Source: Aurantiochytrium sp. KH105
Lineage: Eukaryota > Sar > Bigyra > Thraustochytrida > Thraustochytriidae
Direction of reading: 5' to 3'
Length of the DNA: 64,000 nucleotides
NCBI GenBank assembly: GCA_003116975.1
Contig: BGKB01000018.1
Location: 780,716 to 844,715 of the forward strand
The notes below the pieces were generated by a model. That model made no database searches and was not told the DNA's origin. It saw only the letters and a list, made by a program, of their open reading frames with translations. Positions 38,635 to 50,500 of the stretch are shown here, piece after piece; the stretch's first letter is position 1; each line of letters begins with the position of its first letter. The position numbers and the translations under genes are program-made.

Positions 38635-39714
38635 GGTAGGAATGCTTGGTCGGCTTCGCCGAAATGCTAAGGGAGTGCTTGTTCTCTCCAGGGCTAGGAG
38701 GGCAATGATTGGGTTTTGTTGCATAGCTTGTCGGAGTTTTTGTTGGATGTCCCAAGACTCGTCTGCTTGCGCCTTCTTTTGCCTTTTTCATGAGTCCATT
38801 TTGGAATGGTCCCTTGTACTTTCGTAGGTGCATGCAGAATGGACTGTCTTGGGCTGCTTCAGCCTACGTACGTACTCCGTCCGCGCGCTCTCGTTGGAAC
38901 ATTTCGTCCGCGCCTCGTTCGAATATGCGAGACAAGAGAGGGCTGGTCAATGTGCAAACCAATGACGAAGTAAAATGGATTCATGTCCCCATAGATGTCT
39001 AATAGAATGAATTCCCCACAGCCATGAGCAGGGCTTCATATTCCATCTAATTTCGACTTGGATTTTTTACCTTTGACTTGGGTCAGAAAAAGTTAGGCGT
39101 AACGGATTTCCAGGCACGAACTTGCGATAGCATTGCTCTACCGGCTGAGGCTGGCTGCTGCATGGAATGGACAGCCAGTGAGATGTAGAGAGCTCCATTT
39201 TTCCGCGCCGAAGAAATGCTGGTGTAGAATGACTCCAGGAAGTGTCGGAGTCATTGTGCATTCAGTCTCCCTCCATGTGAATGATTTATACATGGCTGGC
39301 GCAGGTTGGCGCAGGTTGTCAGCCTGGCTGGACGAATGGCTGGCTGGATAAAGTCCGCTGGCAGGATGATGGCGCTGGCAGGATGCATTTCTCTGGAAGG
39401 CTGACTGGACGGCTAGCTGGATTATGCAAGCTGGATGGACGGACGACTAGTTGGTTGGCACTGGCCGGATGGACCCGCGCCGCCCAGGCTGCAGCTTCGC
39501 GTCGCGCTGCGCCGCACCAAGGGCGTTTGCGAGGTTGAACCGCACGAAATCGATCAATCAGTTCGTATAAGGAAGGAAGGTAGGTAGGCTTCAGGACTCT
39601 TTTGGTTTGTTGGGCAGTCGATTGTGCGGGTCATGGCAGGACTAGAAGAAAAGGACGAAGGAGAAAAGAAAGGAAGAACGGGAAAAGAATCCTATTTTTG
39701 TTAGATTATAGCTT
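38635..39714. other. Intergenic region between paralogues A and B
   Basis: 1.1 kb; upstream of A and downstream of B. It holds a tRNA-like D-arm on the minus strand near 39090-39165 and CTGG/CTGGA-rich repeats at about 39290-39460. No protein gene is seen. Confidence 0.55.
39085..39165 (-). other. tRNA-like fragment with box A match and T-run
   Basis: On the minus strand the sequence CAGCCTCAGCCGGTAGAGCA matches a tRNA D-arm/RNA polymerase III box A almost perfectly. A GTTCG...CC stretch resembling box B follows too soon for an anticodon arm, and a T5 run lies about 30 bases further on. It cannot fold as a complete tRNA. It could be a decayed tRNA, a tRNA-derived SINE head or chance. Confidence 0.25.
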
Positions 39715-42700
39715 TTAGGCGCACACACTGGCGTCCTGCGAGAAGCGGTAGAAGAGCTCGTAACCCTGCGCAGGCATGCACGACTCCGAGATAGAGCAGC
39801 CATTACCAGCCTGCTGGTCACACTGGCGGAAACGAATAATGCTGGTGAAGAGCTCGGGATAGTCATCGTAGTTGACAGAGACGACACCGTCACAAGGCAG
39901 GCCAGTAGCAGGAATGAAAAAGGCCTGTTCCCATGTACCCTCGTCGTTAATGAATTCAACCTGGATACCCTCCTGGCAGACGTCGTCCGAAGTAGTGTAG
40001 GACGGGTTGTTCTCGCAGGTGTTTGTAGAATCCTTTGCTCCAGTGCCGTACATTTCCACGTAGTCAACGATACCGAAGGTCTCCTCCAGGATCTTACCAG
40101 AGCATTCACTGACCCATTGGCCCAGAGAGGTTCCTGATCCACGGTTGGAGCCAATGGCGCGGCAATAGCGCTTGGCCCAGCGCTTACCAATCTGATTGTA
40201 GTCTTGGTTGGAACGGTAGATGTCGCTCACGCAAGCGGATGGGGTATCGTATGTGGCGGCCGTCTGGCACCATTCCTCAATCGCCTCGGGAATCTGTGCC
40301 GTAGTCGTCGCAGTAGCGACGAGAGCCTTCGAAAGCGTGAGAGCGGCACTCCATTGCTGCCACGTGCACAAACCGAAAACGCTGGTGTTGGTGGTGTCAG
40401 TCTTGGTGGCCTGCTGGTAATTTACCTCACCTTCCGGGCAGTATCCAAACGACTCATCGCTCGTCGCACGCGACTCAACGGTATCGATAATGTGGTCGAT
40501 GTTCATGCGGTAGCCAACAATGCCATCCGCCCCGCCGTTCTGGCCGATCATCTTGAGGCAAGTAATCTGGATGTAGATGCTGTCGTCGTACACCATCTTC
40601 CAGGTTCGCTCAGCACCCCGCGATGAGGCGCGCTGATCTTCAGTGTCAAAGGAAATATCCGTGAAGACGTCGCTGATCTCACCATCCCAACCAGATCCAG
40701 CTTCGGTGAAGCAATCGTCCGAACTCAGCGTGTACATCGTGCTGCCAACAGTGATGTGCGTGGACTTGATGACTGCACGTTCGCCGAGGGTGACATTGAT
40801 GTTCATCTCATCGTTCGGAAGCGTGTAAATCTCCATGATGGCCGCCGAAGAAGCAGGGTTGACCTGGCACGGAGATCCGACAGCACCGATGTCGCTCTGA
40901 ACAGAGAGAAGATCAGCGCGGGTCTGGTTGTAGTAGCACTGTCTACCCTCGTGATCGACCTGCGTCTCACAAACGTCGGCCTCAATCGGGCAAGTGGTAC
41001 CATCCGTCCGGAGTTCGCGGCCGTCGCACAGAATCCAAGCATCAATCGCGAGGTTGTTGCCGATCGCCGTGAACGGAGTCATTTCCGGATCACCATAAAT
41101 GGCGCAGTCACGGCAGCAAGAAGCGACACCGCTGTCATCCTCATCCTCGTACACGATCTCGATCTCCAGGACGCCATTGTCTCCGAGCGCGTCTTCGCAA
41201 GTATCATATCCTTCGAGCTCCGACGCAATGCAGTACGGGCGGTCAGTCTCCTGCGAACGGCAGAAGCCCCATTCTGTAAGTGGCGGCGGCGTCCTTTCGT
41301 CCTCCGGTTCGCAGCAGGTGCTGCAGTTACTGAATTGCACGAAATCCTCGGTCGAAGACACGCACAGCTCCGGCGAGTTGTTCTCCTCCATCGTGCATTC
41401 GTAGCAGGTCCCGGGGCGTGGAACAGGAGCAAATGTGGGCTCTGGAGTTGTTGGTCCCGGCGTCGGTTCAGGCGTGGGCTCGGGCGTAGTTGGCTCAGGC
41501 GTGGGTTCAGGCGTAGTAGGCTCAGGCGTGGGCTCCGGTGTAGTGGGCTCGGGCGTGGGCTCCGGTGTAGTGGGCTCAGGCGTGGGCTCTGGAGTAGTGG
41601 GCCCCGGCGTCGGTTCAGGTGTGGGCTCCGGTGTAGTAGGCTCCGGGGTAGGCGCAGGCGTGGGTGCCGGGGTAGGCTCGGGCGTGGGCTCCGGGGTAGG
41701 CGCAGGCGTGGGTGCCGGGGTAGGCTCGGGCGTGGGCTCCGGAGTAGGCGCAGGCGTAGGTGCCGGGGTCGGCTCGGGCGTAGGCTCCGGAGTAGGCGCA
41801 GGCGTAGGTGCCGGGGTCGGCTCGGGCGTGGGCTCCGGGGTAGGCGCAGGCGTAGGTGCCGGGGTCGGCTCGGGCGTGGGCTCCGGGGTAGGCGCAGGAG
41901 TGGGTGCCGGGGTAGGCTCAGGAGTGGGCTCCGGGGTAGGCGCGGGTGTGGGTGAAGGTGTGGGCTCGGGTGTGGGCTCAGGAGTTGGCGCAGGCGTAGG
42001 TGCCGGGGTCGGCTCGGGCGTAGGCTCAGGAGTTGGCGCAGGCGTGGGTGCCGGGGTAGGCTCAGGAGTGGGCTCCGGGGTAGGCGCCGGGGTGGGCTCG
42101 GGCGTAGGCTCAGGAGTAGGCGCGTTCGTAGGCGAGGGCGTGGGGCACTCCGTGGTCGAGAATTCGATGGAAGCGGTGAAGCCGTTGACGGGCAAACAGT
42201 TGTTCTCGCTGGCACAGGTTGACTGGATGGATTCGCACTGTGCGAGACGGATAGGGCGCACCATTAGATCCGGGAAGTCGCTGCCGCTAATGGTGAGAAT
42301 GTCGTTGCAAGGAGGAAGCGAAGCAGGCACGAAAAATGCGGTCTCCCACAAAGCAGTGTCCTCGTTGTATGACTGGACCTTGACACCGACCTCGCAAGTG
42401 CTCGAGGCAGTCTCGTTGTACTCGGTCGCGTCAGCGATGCACTCCGTAGGCGTTTCGGCAGCCGAAGTTACCTCGTAAGACGGGCGGTCAGTCACGTACT
42501 GAAACCACGTAAAGTCAGCAATGTCCTCGAGGCACTGCATGTATCCATCCTCATCGTAGCCAGAGCCATCGCTGTTCATGTTGTCGATCTGGCACACGAT
42601 GTCAGCCCAGCTGTAGCCGGTCTCTGAGCAGTTGCTGAGAATGCGCTCCGAGCAGGCCGCGTCGCTCTCAATGGTCGGGGTGACGCCAGAGTAGTCGTTC

Positions 42701-43926
42701 TCTCCGCACCACTTGAGCACGTTGTCCTCAAGGTTCGAGTTCATGCAGGTGGCATCAACAAGGGCCTTGCAGGCCTCGAGGCAGCCGCCGATCTCTTCGC
42801 GGAGGCACTGGTCATCTTGGGCAAGCGTAAGCGTGCCCGTACCGGCAGAGGACTCGCTGATGATGCCGGTGCTGCAAAAGCCAGAGAAGTCACTCGACGA
42901 AGTCGTTGCGTCCCCAGCAGTTGGAATTTCCAGGCTGACATCAAGACGGGAGCGAGCATCCGAGGTGCGCTGGCAGAGAATGCTGGTAAGAACGCTGCCA
43001 GCGGTGTTCTGCACAGACCAGAGAACGCGATCCTCGGACTCGGTTGTCACTGACCACGTGTCGGGAAAGTTCGCTGCCGAGGTAGTCCAGGCGGTAGACG
43101 AGGTGTCATCAAGACAGCCAGAGGCAGCAAGAGAAAAGGTCTCCGAGCCAACATTCATGTTGACAGCTTCCGTGACACCACGCTCACCGAGAACGAGCTC
43201 GATGGTGTAGTCCTCACCGCTGAAGAACTCCATGGTCGGGTAGTTGGTTCCGTTCCAGATGCTCTTGGACTGGCAAGGGCTGCCGCTCTCTTCCCAGCTG
43301 TACCACCACGGTTGCGGGTCGTCAGAGTCAGGCTGGCGGGTCCGGCGCACGAACTCGCACTGCTCACCCCAGGGATCAGTCTGCTCGTGACAGAGCTTGG
43401 GGCGGTGAAGGCAGTCGCTTGCACGACGATCGTCGCAGATAATCCAGTTGGCGCGGACGCCGGCAAAAGAGGTACAGCGCGGGTCGCCCCAGCAAGTGCA
43501 CTCGAGGCAGCAAAGCTCGCTGGATTCGACAGACTCATACGAGAAAACGAGATTGATCTCGATCTCGGAGTTCTCGGCCGTGCAGCCCGTGTCAGCTTCG
43601 AGGTCGCACCAGGGCTCCGAGGTAGACATCGAGCGGCAGATATCATCCGTTTGCAGAGCGCGGGAAGTAGACACGGCCGAGTCCTCGAGACCGAGAAGGC
43701 GGCGCGCATCATCCTGGCCACCCACAAGGTTGGGGCAGCAGCTTTCAGTGGTAACCTCATCGGCTGTGCTCTGGACGTTCGAGAGGTAGGGCGAAGTGCT
43801 CAAGACATCGCAAGCTTGGTTTTCGAAAGAAAGTGCCTGGTCGGTGGCGGTGCAGCCATCGCTCTGGGCAAGAGCAGTTGCTACGTTGGCCACGAGCACA
43901 ATCGCGACCGAGGTCGCGAACTTCAT
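39715..43926 (-). CDS. Large secreted Cys-rich two-module protein, paralogue B (longest linker)
   Basis: 1403 residues. The ATG at 43926 starts a signal peptide ([20 protein letters not shown]). The N-module (to about 592) carries WGDP at 146-149; the C-module (from about 840) carries Gly-Asp-Pro at 945. Between them lies a ~250-residue Pro-Thr linker made of [16 protein letters not shown]-type 16-residue units that later change to TTPEPTPEP units. Both modules share the internal pattern described for paralogue A: CC clusters, W-I-x-C-D-x-R, GSPCQ, LGER.V, KALV and the closing Cys block with SCMPAQGY. The N-module is nearly the same as that of paralogue C, including long matching DNA runs. 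Pro-Thr linkers of this kind are typically extended and O-glycosylated in secreted proteins. The product is probably part of the cell surface or matrix; the partner is unknown. Confidence 0.9.
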   Translation of the reverse strand: MKFATSVAIVLVANVATALAQSDGCTATDQALSFENQACDVLSTSPYLSNVQSTADEVTTESCCPNLVGGQDDARRLLGLEDSAVSTSRALQTDDICRSMSTSEPWCDLEADTGCTAENSEIEINLVFSYESVESSELCCLECTCWGDPRCTSFAGVRANWIICDDRRASDCLHRPKLCHEQTDPWGEQCEFVRRTRQPDSDDPQPWWYSWEESGSPCQSKSIWNGTNYPTMEFFSGEDYTIELVLGERGVTEAVNMNVGSETFSLAASGCLDDTSSTAWTTSAANFPDTWSVTTESEDRVLWSVQNTAGSVLTSILCQRTSDARSRLDVSLEIPTAGDATTSSSDFSGFCSTGIISESSAGTGTLTLAQDDQCLREEIGGCLEACKALVDATCMNSNLEDNVLKWCGENDYSGVTPTIESDAACSERILSNCSETGYSWADIVCQIDNMNSDGSGYDEDGYMQCLEDIADFTWFQYVTDRPSYEVTSAAETPTECIADATEYNETASSTCEVGVKVQSYNEDTALWETAFFVPASLPPCNDILTISGSDFPDLMVRPIRLAQCESIQSTCASENNCLPVNGFTASIEFSTTECPTPSPTNAPTPEPTPEPTPAPTPEPTPEPTPAPTPAPTPEPTPEPTPAPTPAPTPEPTPEPTPSPTPAPTPEPTPEPTPAPTPAPTPEPTPEPTPAPTPAPTPEPTPEPTPAPTPAPTPEPTPEPTPAPTPAPTPEPTPEPTPAPTPAPTPEPTPEPTPAPTPAPTPEPTTPEPTPEPTPGPTTPEPTPEPTTPEPTPEPTTPEPTPEPTTPEPTPEPTTPEPTPEPTPGPTTPEPTFAPVPRPGTCYECTMEENNSPELCVSSTEDFVQFSNCSTCCEPEDERTPPPLTEWGFCRSQETDRPYCIASELEGYDTCEDALGDNGVLEIEIVYEDEDDSGVASCCRDCAIYGDPEMTPFTAIGNNLAIDAWILCDGRELRTDGTTCPIEADVCETQVDHEGRQCYYNQTRADLLSVQSDIGAVGSPCQVNPASSAAIMEIYTLPNDEMNINVTLGERAVIKSTHITVGSTMYTLSSDDCFTEAGSGWDGEISDVFTDISFDTEDQRASSRGAERTWKMVYDDSIYIQITCLKMIGQNGGADGIVGYRMNIDHIIDTVESRATSDESFGYCPEGEVNYQQATKTDTTNTSVFGLCTWQQWSAALTLSKALVATATTTAQIPEAIEEWCQTAATYDTPSACVSDIYRSNQDYNQIGKRWAKRYCRAIGSNRGSGTSLGQWVSECSGKILEETFGIVDYVEMYGTGAKDSTNTCENNPSYTTSDDVCQEGIQVEFINDEGTWEQAFFIPATGLPCDGVVSVNYDDYPELFTSIIRFRQCDQQAGNGCSISESCMPAQGYELFYRFSQDASVCA
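41412..42150 (-). repeat. Coding minisatellite, 48-bp unit (Pro-Thr linker of paralogue B)
   Basis: About 740 bases of tandem units inside the CDS. The main unit is 48 bp (16 residues, [16 protein letters not shown]) with synonymous and one-base variants. Shorter 24-30-bp TTPEPTPEP units occupy the part nearest the C-module. The same repeat is short in paralogue C (about 49265-49431) and almost absent in A. The antisense Gly-Val-Gly-Ser reading frame across it is an artefact. Confidence 0.92.
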
Positions 43927-46900
43927 GATGGGTAGCGGACGATCTCCTCGCTGCCCGTTCGTGTGGCGGCAAGAAACAGCGTCTATGGCCCGATCCTCGG
44001 GTCACAGGCGCGTAGCTAGTAACGCGTTTGGTCTTCGTGCGCTCCCCCGGGTGGTGGCGCGCAGCGACCGCGTTCCTGGTTTGATCGCGAGATGCGCGAA
44101 AATCTGAATGGCGCAAGTCTGTGTGCGGCTCCTTCCTTTAATTTTTTTTTTTCCGTCGAAACAAAAACTACCTTTGTCTTTTCTCTACACGGGATGACTG
44201 GCTTTCACGCGCCGTGATTGAGGGTGCCTTCTCTCTTTTCCTCCGGGTCCCTTCCTTCCCTCTCCCTCCTCAAGCTGCGATTCTCGACAGTCTAGCGCAG
44301 CTTGATAGAAGGTCGAAATTTCATCGCTGCAATCCATCGGCCGCGGTCTCTATGCTCGCCGTGCTAAGATGCTGCGCTCGCAAGGCGTTTGCACGTCCTG
44401 TGCGCTCGACAGCACGGGCCGCGTATTTTCTTGCCATCGCCGCAGCCGAACGCTGAGACTCATCAAGCAGTGCACGCGGCAGGCGTAAAAAAAAAAAACA
44501 AGATGGACGCCCGCACGAGCAGCCCACGTTCCGCGAGGCGGAATAAGGGACTCCTAGACCGTACCTACCTACTACTTTGGAAATCCTATTTATTTTCACG
44601 TGACGCATGCCTGCGCCTTCCGCGGCAAACTTCCAGCTCCTTGCCTGCCTTCCTCTCCCTTCAAACTTGCAGCCGGCCTGCGCTCTCCTCGCTCTGAGGC
44701 GCGAGGGATCGCAGCGATGCTGGACTTCCGCCATCCCGTCTTCCTCTCCTTTGTCAAGCCCGCAGCGTCAGCACGCGGCAAGGCCGCCCGCGGCGAGACG
44801 TCGGCCGCAGCGCGCCCACGCCACGCCAAGCCGGGCGGCGCGTGCAGCGCAGCCGGCAGCCGGCAGCCTCACCTCCGCTCCCGCGAGAAAAGTGGATTTC
44901 TGCGCCCTGGTCTGCTGCTCACGGCAGCGCTCCCCGCGCCTGATTCCGTCTCGTCTCGTCTCGTCTCCTCTCGTCCTCTGCCAAACCTGTGCCGGCCGCC
45001 GCCCGTCACGCGCATCACGGCCGGCGCCAGCGCGTATCTCCGCCGCACTTCCTGGAGTCATTCTCCTGTACAGCGCGTCGCCGCGGCCGCCGCAGGGAGA
45101 GAGAGGCTGAGGCAGGCAGGCAAGCAGGCAGAGAGCAAGCATCAAGGGCACCGCGGGCGGCAGCAGACGGCCCGCCCGCTCGCATGGCCGCGCCGTGCGG
45201 CCCCGGGCCGAACAGAGATCGGGCCGCGGCCCTGCGCTGCGCTGCGCAGGAGGAGCGGTTGTCGGAGGGGCCTGGGCGCGGGGAGGGAGGGAGAGCGACA
45301 GGCGAGGTGATCTCGCGTGAGTTCTGGAGAAAGGAGACGTCGCTTGTGCGTGCCAGTGCCATCCGTCTCGGCAGGAGCGCCACGGTGCGTCGAGCCGCGC
45401 CGTGATGAGTGGCCAGGCAGGCACTGTCAGATGCGTGCATCCTGCACCTGCAGCTGCAGCTCCCGGCGCCGTGCTGCGTTGATGAGGCGCTCACGCGAGA
45501 CAGTCTGCGGTAGGCAAGCAAGGAACTAAGCAAGAGAGCAAAGAAGCAAGCAAGGGGGGGGGATGCTCGCCGGAATGGCTTCGACGCCGTGGCGCGCCTA
45601 CGCACGCCCAGGCGCCCGCGCTGCGCCTGTCTGGGAGCCTGGCAGCGTGGCCTCGCATCTTTGACTTGTTTCATCTCGCCACGCCCCGCCTTGCCACGCC
45701 TCCAAACCCCGTGCGGCGCGGCACGGCTCGCTGCCCGCACATCGATCAGCCAGGCCTTGCGGCACGGGCCGCGTGCGAGAACTGAAAAAGAAGTGCAAAT
45801 AGTAAAGATGGAGGGCTGGGCGGCCATCGTGCTGGTAGCAGCCGTGCAGGCGCCCACGACAGCGCGAGGCAGCTTGCAAGCGCTTCATGCCGCCCAGCAA
45901 CTTGACGACGCACGCCAAGTATGCTGGTAAGTGCTGGTAAGCACGCGCGCACGCCCAAGCGGACAGAGCTCGGCACTGTGTCTCGAGCAACCATCAAAGG
46001 ACGGAAATTTGGCCATAGAGGCCGCCATTTTGAAGGAGGGGGGCGCGTGCAAATGGTGTGCGACCACTTGCGCATCCTTGGCGCGACCGACTGCGACCGA
46101 TCGGGAGGAGAACTCGAGGCGGAAGGAGCAATGGCGGCGAAAGCGATGGCCAAAGCGGTGGATTCTTTGATGTCGCCTCGAGCCTGGCCGGCTGCTTCTG
46201 TCAGATCCTGCAGTGCGATTTAGGATCACAGGCCAACGCACGCCGTCGTGCGTCGTGAGGGGATTGAGTGGGCCGGCAGCTTCGCTCCCGAAAGTCCAGG
46301 AAATCATTTTCAGACTGCTTGGAAGGCAGCCAAACCAGCACATTCGCACTGGAGATAAGGTACGCAGTCAAAATTGCTGCTGCTCACGCGCGAGTGATGC
46401 TGCTTATTTCGCTCGGCTGCGGCTCGAACGCCAGACGAGCAGCCAGAGACTTCTGGCCAGGAAACCGCTCCAGCAGCTCCCACAAGGATCAGCCGCTGGG
46501 GCAGGTGGAAGCTTGACGTGTCAGCCTGTCGGAGCGAGTGGCTCCGACGGTGGCGGATACTAAGAAATGGCCGACTCCAAAATCCTTCTCTGAGTTTGTC
46601 AGTCAGACTTACTATTAGTCAGTCAGGACAGACGCAGCAGGAACTGCGCATGACTGGTAGTCGGGAACAGCTAAAAAAGACCACGTCGCTGGTGGCTCGC
46701 GAGAGAAAACGCTCAAATTGTTTCGCGCGCGCGGGGGCTTCCTAAGCTGAAACAATAAGCTAGTCGGCCAGCAACTTAGCTTTGGCGACAAGTATTGGTA
46801 TGCGTCGCCAGAGAATTCATGGAGTCTACACACTGGCGCGCAGGACAGACAAGAAGCCACCAACCAAATGGAAGACCTACTTTCGATCGACTCGACCAAC

Positions 46901-47568
46901 CCTTGATTGTATGTTGAAGTTACTCTACATTAAAAAGATCGTCCACTACTATTCCTTATTTGCTGCCTCTGCCACTTTATCTTGTCTTGTGTTATTCAGA
47001 CGGTTTTGCTCTATCCTAAGCTCCAGGATGAGTGTCCTCGCCCAAATCGGCAATAGCGCTGCGAGAGATCGTACCAAGCCAAGGCATACTACTGATATTG
47101 CGCTGGACTTGGGCCATCGATCCTGCTGTTCAATCACTTTACGTTGGGAGAGCTTTTAGATTTCGAATGCGTCTTGCGTTGGGTTATGTAGAGCCGAGGC
47201 GCGATCAAGAAGACGCAACGAGCTCGCAAACGAAAGCTCAAGCATGACTTTGATTAGCGTCCAGGCCGCGCGACTTCCAAAGCCAAAGGCCATGCACGTG
47301 CGAAAGCTTCTCCGGATCGTTGCAGGCCAAGAATGCGAATGTTGTAAAGCTCTGTGACGTAGGAGCATTGACTTTCCACACTGGGTCGTTCGTAAAAGTC
47401 TGTAGAAAAGCGCGAGCTTCAGCAAGGCACCAATGAACACGGTCCTCGTACCACCATGCGCCCACTTCATTATGATGTTTTGCGCCTGGCAAGGAAGAGT
47501 ACTCAAGCCAGCGGAAAATGGCAGAAACAAGAGAAAAAGGATCAAATGCTGATGTTAAAATGTGATGT
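43927..47568. other. Intergenic region between paralogues B and C
   Basis: 3.6 kb. About 44600-46250 is very GC-rich with long but low-complexity open frames; about 46300-47550 is AT-richer. No supportable gene is seen. A minus-strand frame at about 47238-47570 has protein-like composition but no recognisable homology. The segment next to 43926 presumably holds the promoter of paralogue B. Confidence 0.5.
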
Positions 47569-50500
47569 CTATGGGCACGCGCCGCCATCCTGGAAGCGAT
47601 AGAAGATCTCGTAGCCTTGCGCGGGCATGCAAGACTCAGCAAGAGTGCAGCCGTTGTTGGCGACCTGATCACACTGGCGGAAGCGCATCCTGTTGACGAA
47701 GAGCTCCGGGTAGTCACGGTAAGAGACCGTGATGATACCGTCGCAGGGGAGGTTCGTCGCCGGGACAAAGAACGACTGGGTCCAGGCGCCGGCGTCCGAG
47801 TCGTAGTACTCGACCTGGATACCCTCCACACAGACGTCGTCCGAAACTTCGTAGGACGGGTTGTTCAGGCACGTGTTGGCAGAGTTCTTCTCACCGGTTC
47901 CGTAGTTCTCGACGTAAGAAACGATGCCGAAGGTCTCCTCCTGAATGTCAGTCGTGCACTGGTCGACCCATCGGCTCACCGACATGCCGGCGCCACGGTT
48001 AGATGAGATGGCCTTGCAATAACGCTTTGCCCAGGTCTCGCCAATCTTCTGATAGTTGCTGCGTCCCTTGACAATGTCATTGTAGCAGGCGTTAGCAGAG
48101 AGATCAGTGTTTGCGGTCTCGCACCACTCCTGGATCGCGTCCTTAATCTGGGCCGTCGTAGTCGCGGTGGCGACGAGAGCTTTGGCCAGGGTAAGACCCT
48201 CACTCCACTGCTGCCAGGTGCACTCAGCGAAGACGCTGCCGTCTTCGGTATCAGTCGGCGTAGAGTCCTGGTAGTCGACAGTGCCAGTGGGGCAGTAGCC
48301 GGTGGCAGCATCAGCTGTGGCGCGGTCTTCGTCGATGTCAATGATGTGGTCGATGTTCATGCGGTAACCCACAACACCAGCGGCACCACCGCTCTGGCCA
48401 ATCATCTTCAGGCATGTGAACTGGAAGTACATGCTGTCGTCGTAGACAAGCGACCAAGTCCGCTCAGCACCGCGAGAGGTGCTTCGCTGGTCAGAAGAGT
48501 CGTAAGTGATGTTCGTGAAGGCAGCAGATGGGTCATTGTTCCAGCCCGAACCAGCACTCTCAAAGCAGTCAGCGGCAGTGAGAGAGTAGGTCGTTCCGCC
48601 CGTGGTAAGACGCGTCTCGAGGATGACGGCACGTTCACCAAGTACAGCGCTGACAGAGATGGCATCATCACCCGTGGTGTAGACCTCCATGACAGCCTCG
48701 CCAGAGGCCGGATCAGCCTGGCATGGCGAGCCCACAGCACCAATGTCACTCTGGTCAGTGGCGAGCATCTCAGCACGGGTCTCGTTGTAGATGCAGTTGT
48801 TACCGGCGTGGTCAAGCTCACTAGTGCAGGTATCGCTATCGATAGGGCAGGTGGTGCCGTCGCCAGGAATCTCGCGACCATCGCAGATAATCCAGGCATC
48901 GATGGCGAGGTTGTTGCCAACAGCGGTAAACGAAGTCATCTCGGGATCACCATAAATGGCACAGTCGCGGCAGCACGATACAGGCTCCGCCGTCGGGCTT
49001 GCGTACGAAATGTTAATGTCGAGAGTACTGTCGTTGTTGAGGTCATCACAGATATCCGACTGGCTGCTGTCCGAAGTGTCGCAGTACGGGCGAGTGGTCT
49101 CCTGTGTGCGGCAGTAGCCCCACTCGGTGAGCTCCGGGGTCTCGTCATCCTCGGGTTCGCAGCAGGTATCACACGTGCCAATCTGGGCGTAGTCCTCGGT
49201 CGAAGACACACAGATCTCCGGAGCCTGGCCTTCCGGGTACTCGGCGCACGTGTAGCAACCCTCATCCGAGACATCAACAGTAGGGGCCTCCGTGGGCTCA
49301 GGCGTGGGTTCCGGAGTAGTAGGCCCCGGAGTAGGTTCAGGCGTGGGTTCCGGAGTAGTGGGCTCCGGGGTAGGCTCGGGCGTCGGCTCAGGTGTGGGCG
49401 AGGGCGTAGGGGCGGGTGTGGGGCAGGAGTCCGACGAGTACTGGACAGAAGCGGTGAAGCCGTTGGTGGGCAGGCAGCTGTTCGCGTTGGCGCACTCCGT
49501 CTGGATGGACTCGCACTGCGTGAGACGGACCGGACGCACCATCACGTTCGGGTAGTCGCTGCCGCTGACAGTGAGAATGTCGTTGCAGGGAGGAAGCGAA
49601 GCAGGCACGAAAAACTCATCCTCCCACGAAGCGGTGTCCTCGTTAAAAGACTGTACCTGGACACCGACCTCGCAAGTGCTCGAAGCAGACGTGTTGTAAT
49701 CGGACACATCAGAGATGCACTCCGTGGGCGTCTCGGAAGACGAGGTCACCTCGTAAGACGGACGGTCAGTCACGTACTGAAACCACGTAAAGTCAGCAAT
49801 GTCCTCGAGGCACTGCAGGTACCCATCCTCATCGTAGCCAGAGCCATCGCTGTTCATGTTGTCGATCTGGCACACGATGTCAGCCCAGCTGTAGCCGGTC
49901 TCCGAGCAGTTGCTGAGAATGCGCTCCGAGCAGGCCTCGTCGCTCTCAATGGTCGGGGTGACGCCAGAGTAGTCGCTCTCCTCGCACCACTTGAGCACGT
50001 TGTCCTCAAGGTTCGAGTTCACACAGGTGGCATCAACAAGGGCCTTGCAGGCCTCGAGGCAGCCGCCGATCTCTTCGCGGAGGCACTGGTCATCCTGGGC
50101 AAGCGAGAGCGTGCCCGTACCGGCAGAGGATTCGCTGATGGTACCGGTGCTGCAAAAGCCAGAGTAGTCACTCGAAGTAGTGGTCGCGTCTCCGGCAGTG
50201 GGGATGCTGAGGGTGACATCGAGACGCGAGCGAGCATCCGAGGTGCGCTGGCAGAGAACGTTGGCAAAAACGGTGGCACCAGTGTTCTGCACAGACCAGA
50301 GGACGCGATCCTCGGACTCGGTCGTCACTGTCCACGTGTCAGGGAAGTTAGAAGCCGAGTAGGTCCAGGCGCTAGCCGAGGTATCTTCAAGGCAGCTGGA
50401 GGCAGCGAGAGAAAAGGTCTCCGAGCCAACATTCATGTTGACAGTCTCCGTGACACCACGCTCACCGAGAACGAGCTCGATGGTGTAGTCCTCACCGCTG

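Noticed and set aside
41435-42478. 347-codon Gly-Val-Gly-Ser/Ala repeat frame on the + strand
   Set aside because: Antisense of the Pro-Thr minisatellite of paralogue B; elastin-like appearance is an artefact.
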